DNA from: Heliomicrobium gestii
GTDB lineage: Bacteria; Bacillota; Desulfitobacteriia; Heliobacteriales; Heliobacteriaceae
DNA length: 64,000 nucleotides
NCBI RefSeq assembly: GCF_009877435.1
Contig: NZ_WXEX01000004.1
Span: forward strand, 186,001 to 250,000
Reading direction: 5' to 3'
The notes under the pieces were generated by a model. That model ran no database searches. It had not been told where the DNA came from and worked only from the letters and a program-made list of their open reading frames with translations. Positions 24,066-32,233 of this stretch are shown here, piece after piece (positions within the stretch are counted from its first letter, which is position 1; the number at the start of each line of letters is the position of its first letter). The position numbers were made by a program, and so were the translations under genes.

Positions 24066-25564
24066 TCAGCGCCAAGGCGCTCTTTCTTCGCCGCCTCCGC
24101 TCAGAGTGGCGCTTTCAGTATGACATCGGGAAGACCGTCGTTGACTGGACCGTCGCCCTCTATATCCTCGTGCCCGCCCTGTACCTGCTGGGTAAGGCCT
24201 GGTTCTCCTGGTGGTCTGATGCGCCCGTATGGCTCACCGGCGCGCCCCCGGTGCTTGTGCAGAGTTTCTTGCTCCTCTTTGTCTTTACCGGTCGCATCCG
24301 CATCTTCGTCGAAGAAGCGGATCACCTTTTTCTCCTGCGCCAACCCTCCTGGTTCCGGCGCATCCTGGCCTTTGGCATCGCCTATTCGCTGGTCAAAGAT
24401 CTGCTGATCACCTTCCTGCTCTTTTTGCTGCTGTCGCCGTTCCTCATGACCGTTTGCGCCTTGTCATTCACTCAAATGACGCTGTTGATCGGGGTCACCC
24501 TGCTGTTTCGCGCCGTAATGGCCCTGGTCCGGCAGCTGGCGATGCTGCGGTATGCCGGTTGGAAACGGGCCTTGCTCTTTTTCCTTCTCTTCTCCCTGTC
24601 CGCCTTGCTATACCGTTCAGAGCTGGCGGCCCTGGCCGGCCCCCCCCTTGCGCCCAGCGTCTTCGTGGGGTGGGGCTATTCGTCGATTCTGGAAAAACCG
24701 AATGGTCCCGGCGTTCCGCCGCATATCGAAAACCTCCCGCTTCCGGCGTCCCCCCTCCCCACAACGCCGGCGGAACCGGAACCGCCGGAACTGACGAACC
24801 CGGAATCGGCGCAACCGGTTCAACCGCCCCCAGCGGGGTCATCCCTTCTCCCCAACCGTTCCGTCCCTCCCGGCAGCGGCGCCATATTCGCCGCCGTGAC
24901 GGTCCTTGCGATGACGGCCCTGCTCGGCGGCCTGATCCGCCTGCGCCTTCGCTGGCGGGGCAATTTTTTCGACGACGCCGCGCGGGAGCGCCAGGAGCGA
25001 CTGCGCTACGCCGCCCTGATTTTGAACGCCGCCGGGATTCGCTTTCGAAAGCCCAACCGGCGCAGGCAACGCCCCTTTGCCTTTCGCCGGTCTGATGCGC
25101 TCTTTCGCCAGCGCACCGCTGTCAACGTCCTGACCGAGGCCTCCCTGAAGATGGTGCTGCGCAGCCGTTCCCGCCTCTCCCGTTATGGCCAGATGACCCT
25201 CCTGGGTTTGTTCGCCGTCACCATCGCGCCCGGAATCTGGAAGTGGGCGATGTGGCTCGGAGGGATCGTCGTCATGACCCAATGGACGGGATACTATTGG
25301 AAGGAAATGATCCAGGCCGAGTTTGTGCAACTCTTTCAGTGGACCCGCGCTGACCAGCGGAGCGCCGCCGAACGCTCCCTCTTCCTGCTCAGCCTGCCGG
25401 CGCTGCTGCTGTTCAGCGCCACCACAGGGTTTCAGGTCTTCTCCTGGCTCGGCGTCGCCATCGCCGTGCCGCTTGGCCTGCTGGCCGGATATGTCACCGC
25501 CCATATGCTCTCTTACTTTGGAGTGATGCATCATGAACAACCGGCGCGAGAGGCTGACCTTTGA
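24062..25564 (+). CDS. ecsB: ABC transporter permease, EcsB-like
   Basis: This 500-residue membrane protein has hydrophobic segments near 30-50, 60-80, 110-160, 175-195, 280-300, 390-425 and 445-485. N-terminal FLRRLRSEWRFQYDIGKT and HLFLLRQPSW resemble EcsB. It is longer than the usual ~400 residues because of a Pro/Glu-rich extracytosolic or loop insert at about 225-275 (repeats of PPPL, EPEPPEL). It is co-translated with ecsA through ATGA overlap, and overlaps the gamma-glutamyltransferase start by 32 nt. The pair likely exports or senses peptides. Confidence 0.82.
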   Translation: MISAKALFLRRLRSEWRFQYDIGKTVVDWTVALYILVPALYLLGKAWFSWWSDAPVWLTGAPPVLVQSFLLLFVFTGRIRIFVEEADHLFLLRQPSWFRRILAFGIAYSLVKDLLITFLLFLLLSPFLMTVCALSFTQMTLLIGVTLLFRAVMALVRQLAMLRYAGWKRALLFFLLFSLSALLYRSELAALAGPPLAPSVFVGWGYSSILEKPNGPGVPPHIENLPLPASPLPTTPAEPEPPELTNPESAQPVQPPPAGSSLLPNRSVPPGSGAIFAAVTVLAMTALLGGLIRLRLRWRGNFFDDAARERQERLRYAALILNAAGIRFRKPNRRRQRPFAFRRSDALFRQRTAVNVLTEASLKMVLRSRSRLSRYGQMTLLGLFAVTIAPGIWKWAMWLGGIVVMTQWTGYYWKEMIQAEFVQLFQWTRADQRSAAERSLFLLSLPALLLFSATTGFQVFSWLGVAIAVPLGLLAGYVTAHMLSYFGVMHHEQPAREADL

Positions 25565-27161
25565 TCCTCTCCACCAACCCTACCCCTCCCGGCGAATGAC
25601 CGTCTTCGCCCGCCGGGGGATGGTCGCCGCCTCCCACCCCTTGGCCGCCCAGAGCGGGCTGCGCGTACTCCAACAGGGCGGCAATGCTGTCGACGCGGCG
25701 GTGGCCGCCGCTGCCTGCCTCACCGTGGTGGAACCCACCTCCAACGGCATCGGCGGCGACGCCTTCGCCCTCGTCTGGCATCAAGGCAAGCTCTACGGTT
25801 TAAACGCCAGTGGACCGTCGCCGAAGCGGATTTCCCTCGACGCCCTCCGCTGCGTCGGCCACAACGAGATGCCTTCCCACGGCTGGGCGCCTGTGACCGT
25901 GCCCGGCGCACCGGCGGCCTGGGCGGCATTGGCCGCCCGCTTCGGCCGGCTGCCCCTCACGGCGTCGCTGGCGCCGGCGATCGACTATGCCGAACAGGGG
26001 CATCCGGTGGCGCCGGTCGTCGGTTGGCACTGGCAGGCCGCCTTTGACGACTATGGCAACACCCTCCGGGAAGGGGTCTATCGCCCCTGGTTCGACACCT
26101 TTGCGCCCGATGGGCGAGCCCCCGCCATCGGCGAAGTCTGGCGCTCACCCGATCACAGCCGGACCTTGCAGTCGATCGCCGAGTCGGACGCCGCTTCCTT
26201 TTACCGGGGCGACCTGGCCGAGCGCATCGACGCCTTCTCCCGGAAGACGGGCGGCTTTTTGCGCGGCGATGACCTGGAAAGCTATCGTCCCGAGTGGGTC
26301 GATCCGATCGGAATCGACTACAAGGGCTATCAGGTCTGGGAGATCCCGCCCAACGGCCACGGCATCGTCGCCCTGATGGCCCTCAATATCCTGAAAGGGT
26401 TCGATTTTGGCGAACGGGAATCGATGGAAACGTACCATCATTCGATCGAAGCGATCAAACTGGCCTTCGCCGACGGCAAGCGCTACATCGCTGACCCGCG
26501 CCGGATGACCGTCTCCGTCCGAGACCTGCTCTCCGACGCTTACGCCGAGGAGCGCCGGCGGCAGATCGGCCCGCAGGCGCTGACACCGGCGCCCGGGACG
26601 CCCCACAGCGGCGGCACTGTCTATCTGGCTGCCGCCGACAGCGAGGGAACGATGGTCTCCTGCATCCAGAGCAACTACATGGGCTTCGGTTCCGGTCTCG
26701 TCGTCCCCGGCACGGGGATCGCGCTGCACAACCGGGGCCGCAACTTTTCCCTCGACCCAGCCCACCCCAACTGCCTGGAGCCGGAAAAAAAGCCCTACCA
26801 CACGATCATCCCCGGCTTTCTCAGCCAAGGCGATCAGGCGGTGGGCCCCTTTGGGGTCATGGGCGCGTTCATGCAGCCCCAAGGTCATGTGCAGGTCGTG
26901 ATGAACACGGTCGACTTCGGCCTCAACCCGCAGGCGGCCCTGGACGCCCCGCGCTGGCAATGGACCGCAGGCAAGGGCGTCGAATTGGAGTCGGCCGTGC
27001 CGGAACTGATCCGGAAAGGATTGGCGCGCCGGGGCCATCAGGTCTCCCTGGGCGCTGACCCGGCGTCTTTCGGGCGCGGCCAGATCATCTGGCGCGATGA
27101 AGCGGGCGTGCTCGCCGGCGGGACAGAGCCGCGGGCCGACGGCATGATTGCCGCCTGGTGA
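25533..27161 (+). CDS. Gamma-glutamyltransferase family protein
   Basis: This 542-residue N-terminal-nucleophile hydrolase splits gamma-glutamyl amide bonds (glutathione, poly-glutamate). The large-subunit signature GGNAVDAAVAAAACLTVVEP and SNGIGGDAFALVW appears near the N-terminus. The autocleavage and catalytic Thr is residue 362 in SGGTVYLAAADSEG, followed by SCIQSNYMGFGSGLVVPGTG and GVMGAFMQPQGHVQV. No signal peptide is seen, so it is likely cytosolic like Bacillus YwrD rather than secreted Ggt. It overlaps ecsB and probably belongs to the same operon. It is intact. Confidence 0.9.
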   Translation: MNNRRERLTFDPLHQPYPSRRMTVFARRGMVAASHPLAAQSGLRVLQQGGNAVDAAVAAAACLTVVEPTSNGIGGDAFALVWHQGKLYGLNASGPSPKRISLDALRCVGHNEMPSHGWAPVTVPGAPAAWAALAARFGRLPLTASLAPAIDYAEQGHPVAPVVGWHWQAAFDDYGNTLREGVYRPWFDTFAPDGRAPAIGEVWRSPDHSRTLQSIAESDAASFYRGDLAERIDAFSRKTGGFLRGDDLESYRPEWVDPIGIDYKGYQVWEIPPNGHGIVALMALNILKGFDFGERESMETYHHSIEAIKLAFADGKRYIADPRRMTVSVRDLLSDAYAEERRRQIGPQALTPAPGTPHSGGTVYLAAADSEGTMVSCIQSNYMGFGSGLVVPGTGIALHNRGRNFSLDPAHPNCLEPEKKPYHTIIPGFLSQGDQAVGPFGVMGAFMQPQGHVQVVMNTVDFGLNPQAALDAPRWQWTAGKGVELESAVPELIRKGLARRGHQVSLGADPASFGRGQIIWRDEAGVLAGGTEPRADGMIAAW

Positions 27162-27165
27162 GGGG

Positions 27166-28284
27166 TTACACCTCTTCGTTGATGACGCAGATCAAGCCGC
27201 GACCCTGTTTTCGGGAATGGTAGCAGGACCTGCAGTAGGTGCAACGGCGGATGTCTGCCGCCCGACCGGCTTTGGCCTTCTGCGCCCACAGGGGATCGGC
27301 GATCATGGCGCGGCCCACAGCCACCAGATCACAACACCCCTCGGCCAGCGCCCGTTCCGCCAATTCAGGGGTATCGATTTTCCCGACGCCGATGACGGGG
27401 ATCCGCAGTCCCTCTTTCACCGTCTTGATCCACGGCAGGTACATGCCCGGCGGCGCCGCCGCGCCGGGATCAGGCGAAGCCGGACAGAGATACCGGCCCA
27501 CCCGCTCGGGCGCGATGGATGCCAAGGCGGTGACATGAATCATGTCGGCGCCGGCTTCCTCAAACCGGACGGCCAGCCGGCGCGCCTCCTCCGGCGTCAT
27601 GGCGACGGCCGACACACTGGCTTCCATGGCATTCATACGGACAGAGATGAGGAAGTTCTGGCCGACGCGCCGGCGAATCTTCCCCAGGAGATCGACAACG
27701 ATCTTGGCGCGGCCTTCCGTGGAACCGCCGTACGCGTCGGCGCGCCGGTTCGTCAGCGGCGACAAGAAGGAACTGAGCAAATACAGGTGAGCGCAGTGCA
27801 CCTCGATCCCGTCAAAACCGGCTTTGGCCGCCCGTTCCGCGCCGGCTGCAAAGAGTTCCAGATAAAGGGGAATCTCTTCGGCCGTCAAGGCGCGCACGGG
27901 ATGTCCTTTTATGTACTCGATGGCGGAAGGGCCGACAGGCTCGACGCCTTCGGCCTCTCTGGCAATCCCTTGCGGGCCGGAATGAACCGCCTGGACCATC
28001 GCGACGGCTCCTTCCGCTTTGATCGCCAAAGCGAGTCGTCGTAGACCGGGGAGACATTCATCAGACCAGTTCCCCAGGATCCCCGGAAGGGTCGCCGAGT
28101 CGGGATGGACAACGCCAGGCTCGACGATGACCATCCCCACCCCGTTGGCCCGCCGGCGGTAGTAGTCGATCATCCGCTCAGATACCTTCGAGTCCTGGGC
28201 GAAGCAGGCTGCGATGGCTGGGAAGACCAAGCGGTTCGACAAGGTTGCCCCTGCCAACCGGAAGGGGCGAAACAATTGCGACAT
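27166..28284 (-). CDS. NADH:flavin oxidoreductase (old yellow enzyme family, Fe-S type)
   Basis: This 372-residue enzyme starts from ATG 28284 (GGAGGGAAAGGG upstream). The FMN-binding TIM barrel spans about 1-340: NRLVFPAIAACFAQ, GVGMVIVEPGVV, FDGIEVHCAHLYLLSSFLSP, then VIGVGKIDTPELAE and DLVAVGRAMIADP. The C-terminus has Cys-x2-Cys-x3-Cys (CTYCRSCY) plus CVINEE, the [4Fe-4S] ligand pattern of the 2,4-dienoyl-CoA reductase and BaiCD/NADH oxidase group. The second, NAD-binding Rossmann domains of those larger enzymes are absent, so this is the short form, needing a separate reductase. Its substrate is probably an activated alkene. The HCAH segment replaces the usual HGAH. Confidence 0.85.
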   Translation of the reverse strand: MSQLFRPFRLAGATLSNRLVFPAIAACFAQDSKVSERMIDYYRRRANGVGMVIVEPGVVHPDSATLPGILGNWSDECLPGLRRLALAIKAEGAVAMVQAVHSGPQGIAREAEGVEPVGPSAIEYIKGHPVRALTAEEIPLYLELFAAGAERAAKAGFDGIEVHCAHLYLLSSFLSPLTNRRADAYGGSTEGRAKIVVDLLGKIRRRVGQNFLISVRMNAMEASVSAVAMTPEEARRLAVRFEEAGADMIHVTALASIAPERVGRYLCPASPDPGAAAPPGMYLPWIKTVKEGLRIPVIGVGKIDTPELAERALAEGCCDLVAVGRAMIADPLWAQKAKAGRAADIRRCTYCRSCYHSRKQGRGLICVINEEV

Positions 28285-28403
28285 CCCTTTCCCTCCACTC
28301 GATTTAAATTCACCCATGTATTTATTGTAAATTCTCGTTCAGAAGCTTGTCGATAGTTTTTGTGATAAAATACTTTTTTGGGTGAAAAAGTAATGAGCAG
28401 GGC

Positions 28404-28447
28404 AAAAAAAAGGGCTCGGATTTCCGTAGAAATACAGCCGAGCCCTT
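28404..28447 (-). terminator. Intrinsic terminator after the FAH remnant
   Basis: AAGGGCTCGG/CCGAGCCCTT stem with 18-nt loop and eight T on the minus strand. Confidence 0.8.
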
Positions 28448-28559
28448 GCTTGTGATTGATTATATTTTTGGATTGTACCCTGTGAATATGCGTTTTCTTT
28501 TTTTATCTTACGATTTTATCAGGATATTGACCGGCGTTGAGGCGAGACCGGGAAGGCGA

Positions 28560-28741
28560 TCAATCGCTTGTGATCTGCACAATCCCCTCTCCCACCGCTT
28601 CATCGCCCCAAAAAAGCGCTAACCGGTCACCGCTGGCGACCGGACCGACACCGACCGGCGTGCCCGTACTTCGTTCTGCAACTCCTGGGCGTGACGGCGG
28701 TAGTTCCATCCGACACAGTAGATATTGCGGACATGCATCAT
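28560..28741 (-). pseudogene. Internal-deletion remnant of a fumarylacetoacetate-hydrolase family gene
   Basis: The minus-strand ATG at 28741 encodes VRNIYCVGWNYRRHAQEL, the standard FAH-family N-terminus. Near 28670 the sequence jumps, in another frame, to TGTPVGVGPVASGDRLALFW and a short end at 28560, the standard C-terminus. About 150-200 middle residues with the metal-binding site are gone. A terminator still follows. Confidence 0.75.
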
Positions 28742-28785
28742 CGTTCAGCTCTTTCGACTCGATTAAGCCCTTGTACTCACTCGAA

Positions 28786-29031
28786 TCATACCTTATCCCG
28801 CCTTCGGCAGCACATGCAGGATGGCGCTTCTTGCCGCACACAAAAATCGACGTAGCAGCGCGTAAAGGCTTCCCGAGCGATCCGTTCCACCTCCTGGTGA
28901 AGGTCCCCTTCGATCCGCAAAAAATCGCCCGTCGCTATATATGAAGCCAGAATTCGCGAAAAGCTGGGGCTCGGCAACTCTGGTAACAATCGTTCAAATG
29001 CTTTTTCCGCTTCTTCTATGACCCCGTTCAT
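28786..29031 (-). CDS. Small SOS-type regulated protein, function unknown
   Basis: This 81-residue protein has ATG behind AGAGGAGG. It is helical and acidic in the first 50 residues. It ends with a Cys-rich basic tail (CVRQEAPSCMCCRRR, 5 Cys in all). I do not recognise a family. The promoter region carries a perfect LexA-type box, so expression is probably DNA-damage induced. It lies between the FAH remnant and the distal end of the tailocin operon, separated from the latter by a bidirectional terminator. It might be a lysis-related or immunity factor of the tailocin, but that is speculation from position and regulation. Confidence 0.6.
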   Translation of the reverse strand: MNGVIEEAEKAFERLLPELPSPSFSRILASYIATGDFLRIEGDLHQEVERIAREAFTRCYVDFCVRQEAPSCMCCRRRDKV

Positions 29032-29049
29032 CGGAATCCTCCTCTATTA

Positions 29050-29061
29050 GAACATATGTTC
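29050..29061. promoter_or_regulatory. LexA (SOS) box
   Basis: GAACATATGTTC is a perfect 12-bp palindrome that fits the Firmicutes LexA/DinR consensus GAAC-N4-GTTC. It lies 19 nt upstream of the ATG of the 81-residue gene. Confidence 0.75.
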
Positions 29062-29168
29062 TCATCAATTAAGACTATGCCATATTTCTCCTTTTCGGTC
29101 AACCCCATGTTTTCCAGCAGTTCGCGCCGGCAGAAGCGCGCGATGCTCTCGCTGACCGGTGACAATGC

Positions 29169-29214
29169 AAAAAGCGCCCCGCCCTCCCTGCGAGAGAGGA
29201 GCGGGGCGCTTTTT
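29169..29214 (-). terminator. Bidirectional terminator at the distal end of the tail operon
   Basis: AAAAAGCGCCCCGC and its complement form a 14-bp stem with a further inner CCTC/GAGG pair. T-runs lie on both strands. Confidence 0.9.
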
Positions 29215-29218
29215 GCGT

Positions 29219-29635
29219 TTAGTTGGCCGGTGTTGCCGCATGAACCGGTTCAAGCCGTTTTTCCGATTTTTCTTGGCTATCCATCAAAAACTCCGGCTCG
29301 GCAGCGGACGGCGCCACGGCCGTCGGGCTCGTCACTTTGGACGGCTCCAGGGGCGGGCGCAACACTTCAGGCAGTTCGCCATTCATTTCGGCCCGTTTCG
29401 TCGCTTCCCGGCCAATGACGGCGCCGAGACCAGCCATTAGGCCGGTTAGGACGACGGACTGGGTTTCGGGGGGCAACGAGTAGAGTCCGGCGTAGATAAA
29501 CACGCCTGATATCGCCGCAACGCCGACAACGAAGTCCTTATAGCGCCGATGGCGAATGAAAAAAAGCCGGGCCACATAACCGGATAGGAGCGTTGTCGCT
29601 AAGATGACAGCAGATGACCCGGTGAAGATCTCCAT
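29219..29635 (-). CDS. Holin-like small membrane protein of the tailocin
   Basis: This 138-residue protein has AAAGGAGG upstream. Two or three hydrophobic segments (about 8-26, 36-52, 60-76) precede a long hydrophilic, Pro/Glu-rich C-terminus, a layout common in phage holins. It is the last gene before the operon terminator, where lysis genes usually sit in PBSX-like clusters. No specific holin family signature is evident, so this call rests on topology and place. No endolysin gene is adjacent. Confidence 0.5.
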   Translation of the reverse strand: MEIFTGSSAVILATTLLSGYVARLFFIRHRRYKDFVVGVAAISGVFIYAGLYSLPPETQSVVLTGLMAGLGAVIGREATKRAEMNGELPEVLRPPLEPSKVTSPTAVAPSAAEPEFLMDSQEKSEKRLEPVHAATPAN

Positions 29636-29707
29636 AATAGGGCGGTCCTCCTTTATTCAACGTTCACTGTTCAGGGATTAGGGTTGAAGAGTACGTTTAT
29701 CCCTGGA

Positions 29708-29857
29708 TTATTGTTCTGTTAAGTTTTGAACTGGATTTCCTTCTCCGTCCAGTCCACGTTCGTTAAGTACAACCAAGACAGCATCTCGAAGTTGTTCCGG
29801 GATTTGGTTGATCTTCCGGCGTCCTCGGGCGATGAGTGTGGCATACACTTCTACCAT
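29708..29857 (-). CDS. XkdX/CD1375-like small phage protein
   Basis: This 49-residue protein starts from ATG 29857 (AAAAGGGGTGA upstream); the longer frame is not needed. MVEVYATLIARGRRKINQIP then a short helix and ERGLDGEGNPV match the tiny XkdX/CD1375 family found after tail-fibre genes in clostridial contractile-tail clusters. Role unknown, perhaps fibre assembly or structural. Its position after XkdW-like is conserved. Confidence 0.8.
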   Translation of the reverse strand: MVEVYATLIARGRRKINQIPEQLRDAVLVVLNERGLDGEGNPVQNLTEQ

Positions 29858-29913
29858 AGTCGATTCACCCCTTTTAGCAGGTCGATAAGAAAAAGGATAG
29901 ACCACAGCTTTCA

Positions 29914-30282
29914 TTAAGAGCATCCTGTAGCCTTCAGAAATTTGACATCAGCACGGAGCGAAAGGAGATCCTCAAAGACACTAGCCAAGCCTTCCATAGC
30001 GGCTAATGTGTCAGTCTCAACTTGAATCATTTGGGTTCTGAGAACGGCGTTTTCTTTGGCGAGACGTTCCCCTTCAGAGGGTTGTTGCTCTGGTTCAGGG
30101 ATAACAGGACGCTTAGCCTCGTACTCTTCGCGGGTGATTTCTTCCCACGTCTCTTTTATCTGAGTTTCATCTGAAATCATGACATGAGCAGATGTATCAC
30201 TTTCCGTATACGCTTCTTGAATCAATAGCGTATCAAGATTTAAGATGCCATCGGTCATAGTAACTCTTACAAACTTAGCCAT
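29914..30282 (-). CDS. XkdW-like fibre-associated protein
   Basis: This 122-residue protein has GGGGTGATAGC upstream. The N-terminal ~55 residues are beta-rich (FVRVTMTDG, then TWEEITREEYEAKRP). A predicted coiled coil covers about 70-115 (GERLAKENAVLRTQMIQ). Such proteins follow fibre genes in PBSX-like clusters and probably help fold or attach the fibre. It starts 17 nt after the fibre gene, suggesting coupled translation. Base composition is lower in GC than the baseplate genes, like the fibre gene itself. Confidence 0.65.
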   Translation of the reverse strand: MAKFVRVTMTDGILNLDTLLIQEAYTESDTSAHVMISDETQIKETWEEITREEYEAKRPVIPEPEQQPSEGERLAKENAVLRTQMIQVETDTLAAMEGLASVFEDLLSLRADVKFLKATGCS

Positions 30283-30298
30283 GCTATCACCCCGCTAT

Positions 30299-31681
30299 TT
30301 AGTATTTTCCTATCATCCAATCCGCAGAAGTTACTCCGCTTTCGTGACGCAACTCAATTTTTAGCTGTGTCTTAAAAGGAACGCATATGGGAAGATCTGA
30401 ACTATTGCTCATCGCCGCGATAGGAAATGTATTTCCGCTGAAGGATCCAAACTTCAAAAAAGACATGGTGTTATTCAGGAAGTTTTCGTATACTACGCCG
30501 TCAATTGTGACACGCATATAGCCATATTTCCCGCCTGTGTTGGTTGCATCTCTAACGTTTAACACTCTAAGTTCTCCTCCACCGTTTATGTCCAGCGCCG
30601 TAACATAACTGGTGGAGGTGGTTGAGAATGATCCACGTACAAACTGCATTGCGCCGCCCACAGGTACCCACGTCCCTCCGTTGTTGTATTCGAGTGTGCC
30701 ATTATTCCACCGAAGCAAATTAGAATGCCAGATGTAGTTTTGGTTACCGTTGGTGTTAACCGCACCGTTATACAACATATAGTCGATTAGTGCGTTATCG
30801 CTTGGACGAACCTGGCGAAACAACCACCCATCTCCGCCGTATACGTTGGTCGAAGAGTATATTTGTTTTCGCCTAAACGTGGTGGATGCAGCTTGTGTGG
30901 ATTCAACTTGTAAAATCGCATCGCCATTGGTGGTTACCCCTAAAAAGGGTGTAATCAGTGAGCCTGTCATCGTATCACCATCTGCCGTGACAAGCCGTCT
31001 CCAACCATACCAAGTACCATTTACTTTGGAGCGTATCCATTGTGCCCGTGACGTTGTAGACTGCGCTAACTGCGTTATGTTACTACCGTTATCCGGGCTA
31101 AACGAAAAAACATGCCCCCAGGCGTCTTCAGGTCTATTTAACGTGGTATTTTGATACCATTGCACAGAATTCAGTTTAGGATTATTGAAGTCATTAATCG
31201 TTTGTGTTGTCGCGTCCCCAACACCATATCCCTTAAGCGAATCTACATATGCTTTGTTCGCAACGTCCGAAGCAACTACCGGCGCAACTACTTGTGAACG
31301 ACCTGCTGTATCGCGCTGCATAATCGTGTTTGCAGTCGCTGCTGATGTGGCTCCATGAACGTTTGCCGTCGCATCCATGTGACCCTTGACCGTTTCCAGA
31401 GTTGTTGCCGGAGCAGTTCGCCAACTTGATTTACCGGTAATCTGTTTGATCATGTTAGCTAGCCCACCGAAGAGTGTCGACAGTGTCCCATTGTTGCTCG
31501 TTGGCGCGACGGTGTCGGAGATCACGCGAACGCCGATCTGTTCGTCTGTGACGTTCGAGGCCTTATCCATTGCTTCTTTCAGTTTCGAGTCAACGTTATC
31601 CCAGTTGCATCCAATCTCCATAATGGATGCCGTATCATGCGGTTCTGGTTTTTTGAAACCGTAGTTTTGAGTTGTTTGCAT
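30299..31681 (-). CDS. Tail fibre (receptor-binding) protein of the tailocin
   Basis: This 460-residue protein begins with QTTQNYGFKKPEPHD, the usual baseplate-attachment start of Xkd-type fibres. About residues 60-150 look helical and coiled (ATANTIMQRDTAGRSQV, ANKAYVDSLKGYG). A pyocin-knob-like module lies near 155-230 (NRPEDAWGHVFSFS, then RSKVNGTWYGWRRL). It is followed by beta-rich, Asn/Gly/Thr-rich sequence to the end. This protein should decide which bacteria are bound. Codon and base use is visibly more AT-rich than in the baseplate genes, a sign that this module was exchanged. Stop and XkdU start abut at 31681/31682. Confidence 0.8.
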   Translation of the reverse strand: MQTTQNYGFKKPEPHDTASIMEIGCNWDNVDSKLKEAMDKASNVTDEQIGVRVISDTVAPTSNNGTLSTLFGGLANMIKQITGKSSWRTAPATTLETVKGHMDATANVHGATSAATANTIMQRDTAGRSQVVAPVVASDVANKAYVDSLKGYGVGDATTQTINDFNNPKLNSVQWYQNTTLNRPEDAWGHVFSFSPDNGSNITQLAQSTTSRAQWIRSKVNGTWYGWRRLVTADGDTMTGSLITPFLGVTTNGDAILQVESTQAASTTFRRKQIYSSTNVYGGDGWLFRQVRPSDNALIDYMLYNGAVNTNGNQNYIWHSNLLRWNNGTLEYNNGGTWVPVGGAMQFVRGSFSTTSTSYVTALDINGGGELRVLNVRDATNTGGKYGYMRVTIDGVVYENFLNNTMSFLKFGSFSGNTFPIAAMSNSSDLPICVPFKTQLKIELRHESGVTSADWMIGKY

Positions 31682-32233
31682 CTATTCACCAACTTTCCAA
31701 GTCGTTAGTTGCTCCCATGACAAGCGACTACTTGCGAGTTCTCCCCAAGTGGTTGCACTTGCAGCTAGCTCGCCCCAAGTTGTATATCTGAACCGATAGT
31801 CTACGGCCAGATGCGCTGGTTTTATATCGTTGATAGCAGCCTTCAAGTCATCCATATTCGGCGGAATCCCACGTGTATCAACAAAAGTGATCGTGAAGCC
31901 CGCTCCAGATTCATTCACTGTGACTGTCCCGTTCAAGAAAGACTCTGCAACATTCTTGACGAGGGAGGGAGTTATTGTTTCCATCCCACGAAGCTTTGAA
32001 ATGATCCGGGCACGACGATGTTCATATGGTTTATCTGCATATGAAGCTAAGTCCAGCATCCGTTCCCATATGTCCAATCCCCACGTCGCCGTCTCGACGA
32101 AGCACTGGCGCAAGGCATCGTCGATAGCACCGGACAGTCGCTCCGATTCCGCGCCTTCCGCTTCGAGAATGGAGCGATAACAGCGGTCTTCCAACAGTTC
32201 TACCGGAACATACCTGCTCATTCGGTCAAACAT
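31682..32233 (-). CDS. xkdU: XkdU/YmfQ-like baseplate wedge protein
   Basis: This 183-residue protein has the DUF2313 pattern: DRMSRYVPVELL, LDIWERMLDL, YEHRRARIISKLRG, and FTITFVDTRGIPPN followed by LKAAINDIKPAHLAVDYRF. The C-terminus carries tandem WGEL-type repeats (TTWGELAAS, TTWGELASS, LSWEQLTTW), a variable tail often seen in clostridial members that may connect to the fibre. It overlaps xkdT by 16 nt. It is part of the baseplate in contractile tails. Confidence 0.85.
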   Translation of the reverse strand: MFDRMSRYVPVELLEDRCYRSILEAEGAESERLSGAIDDALRQCFVETATWGLDIWERMLDLASYADKPYEHRRARIISKLRGMETITPSLVKNVAESFLNGTVTVNESGAGFTITFVDTRGIPPNMDDLKAAINDIKPAHLAVDYRFRYTTWGELAASATTWGELASSRLSWEQLTTWKVGE

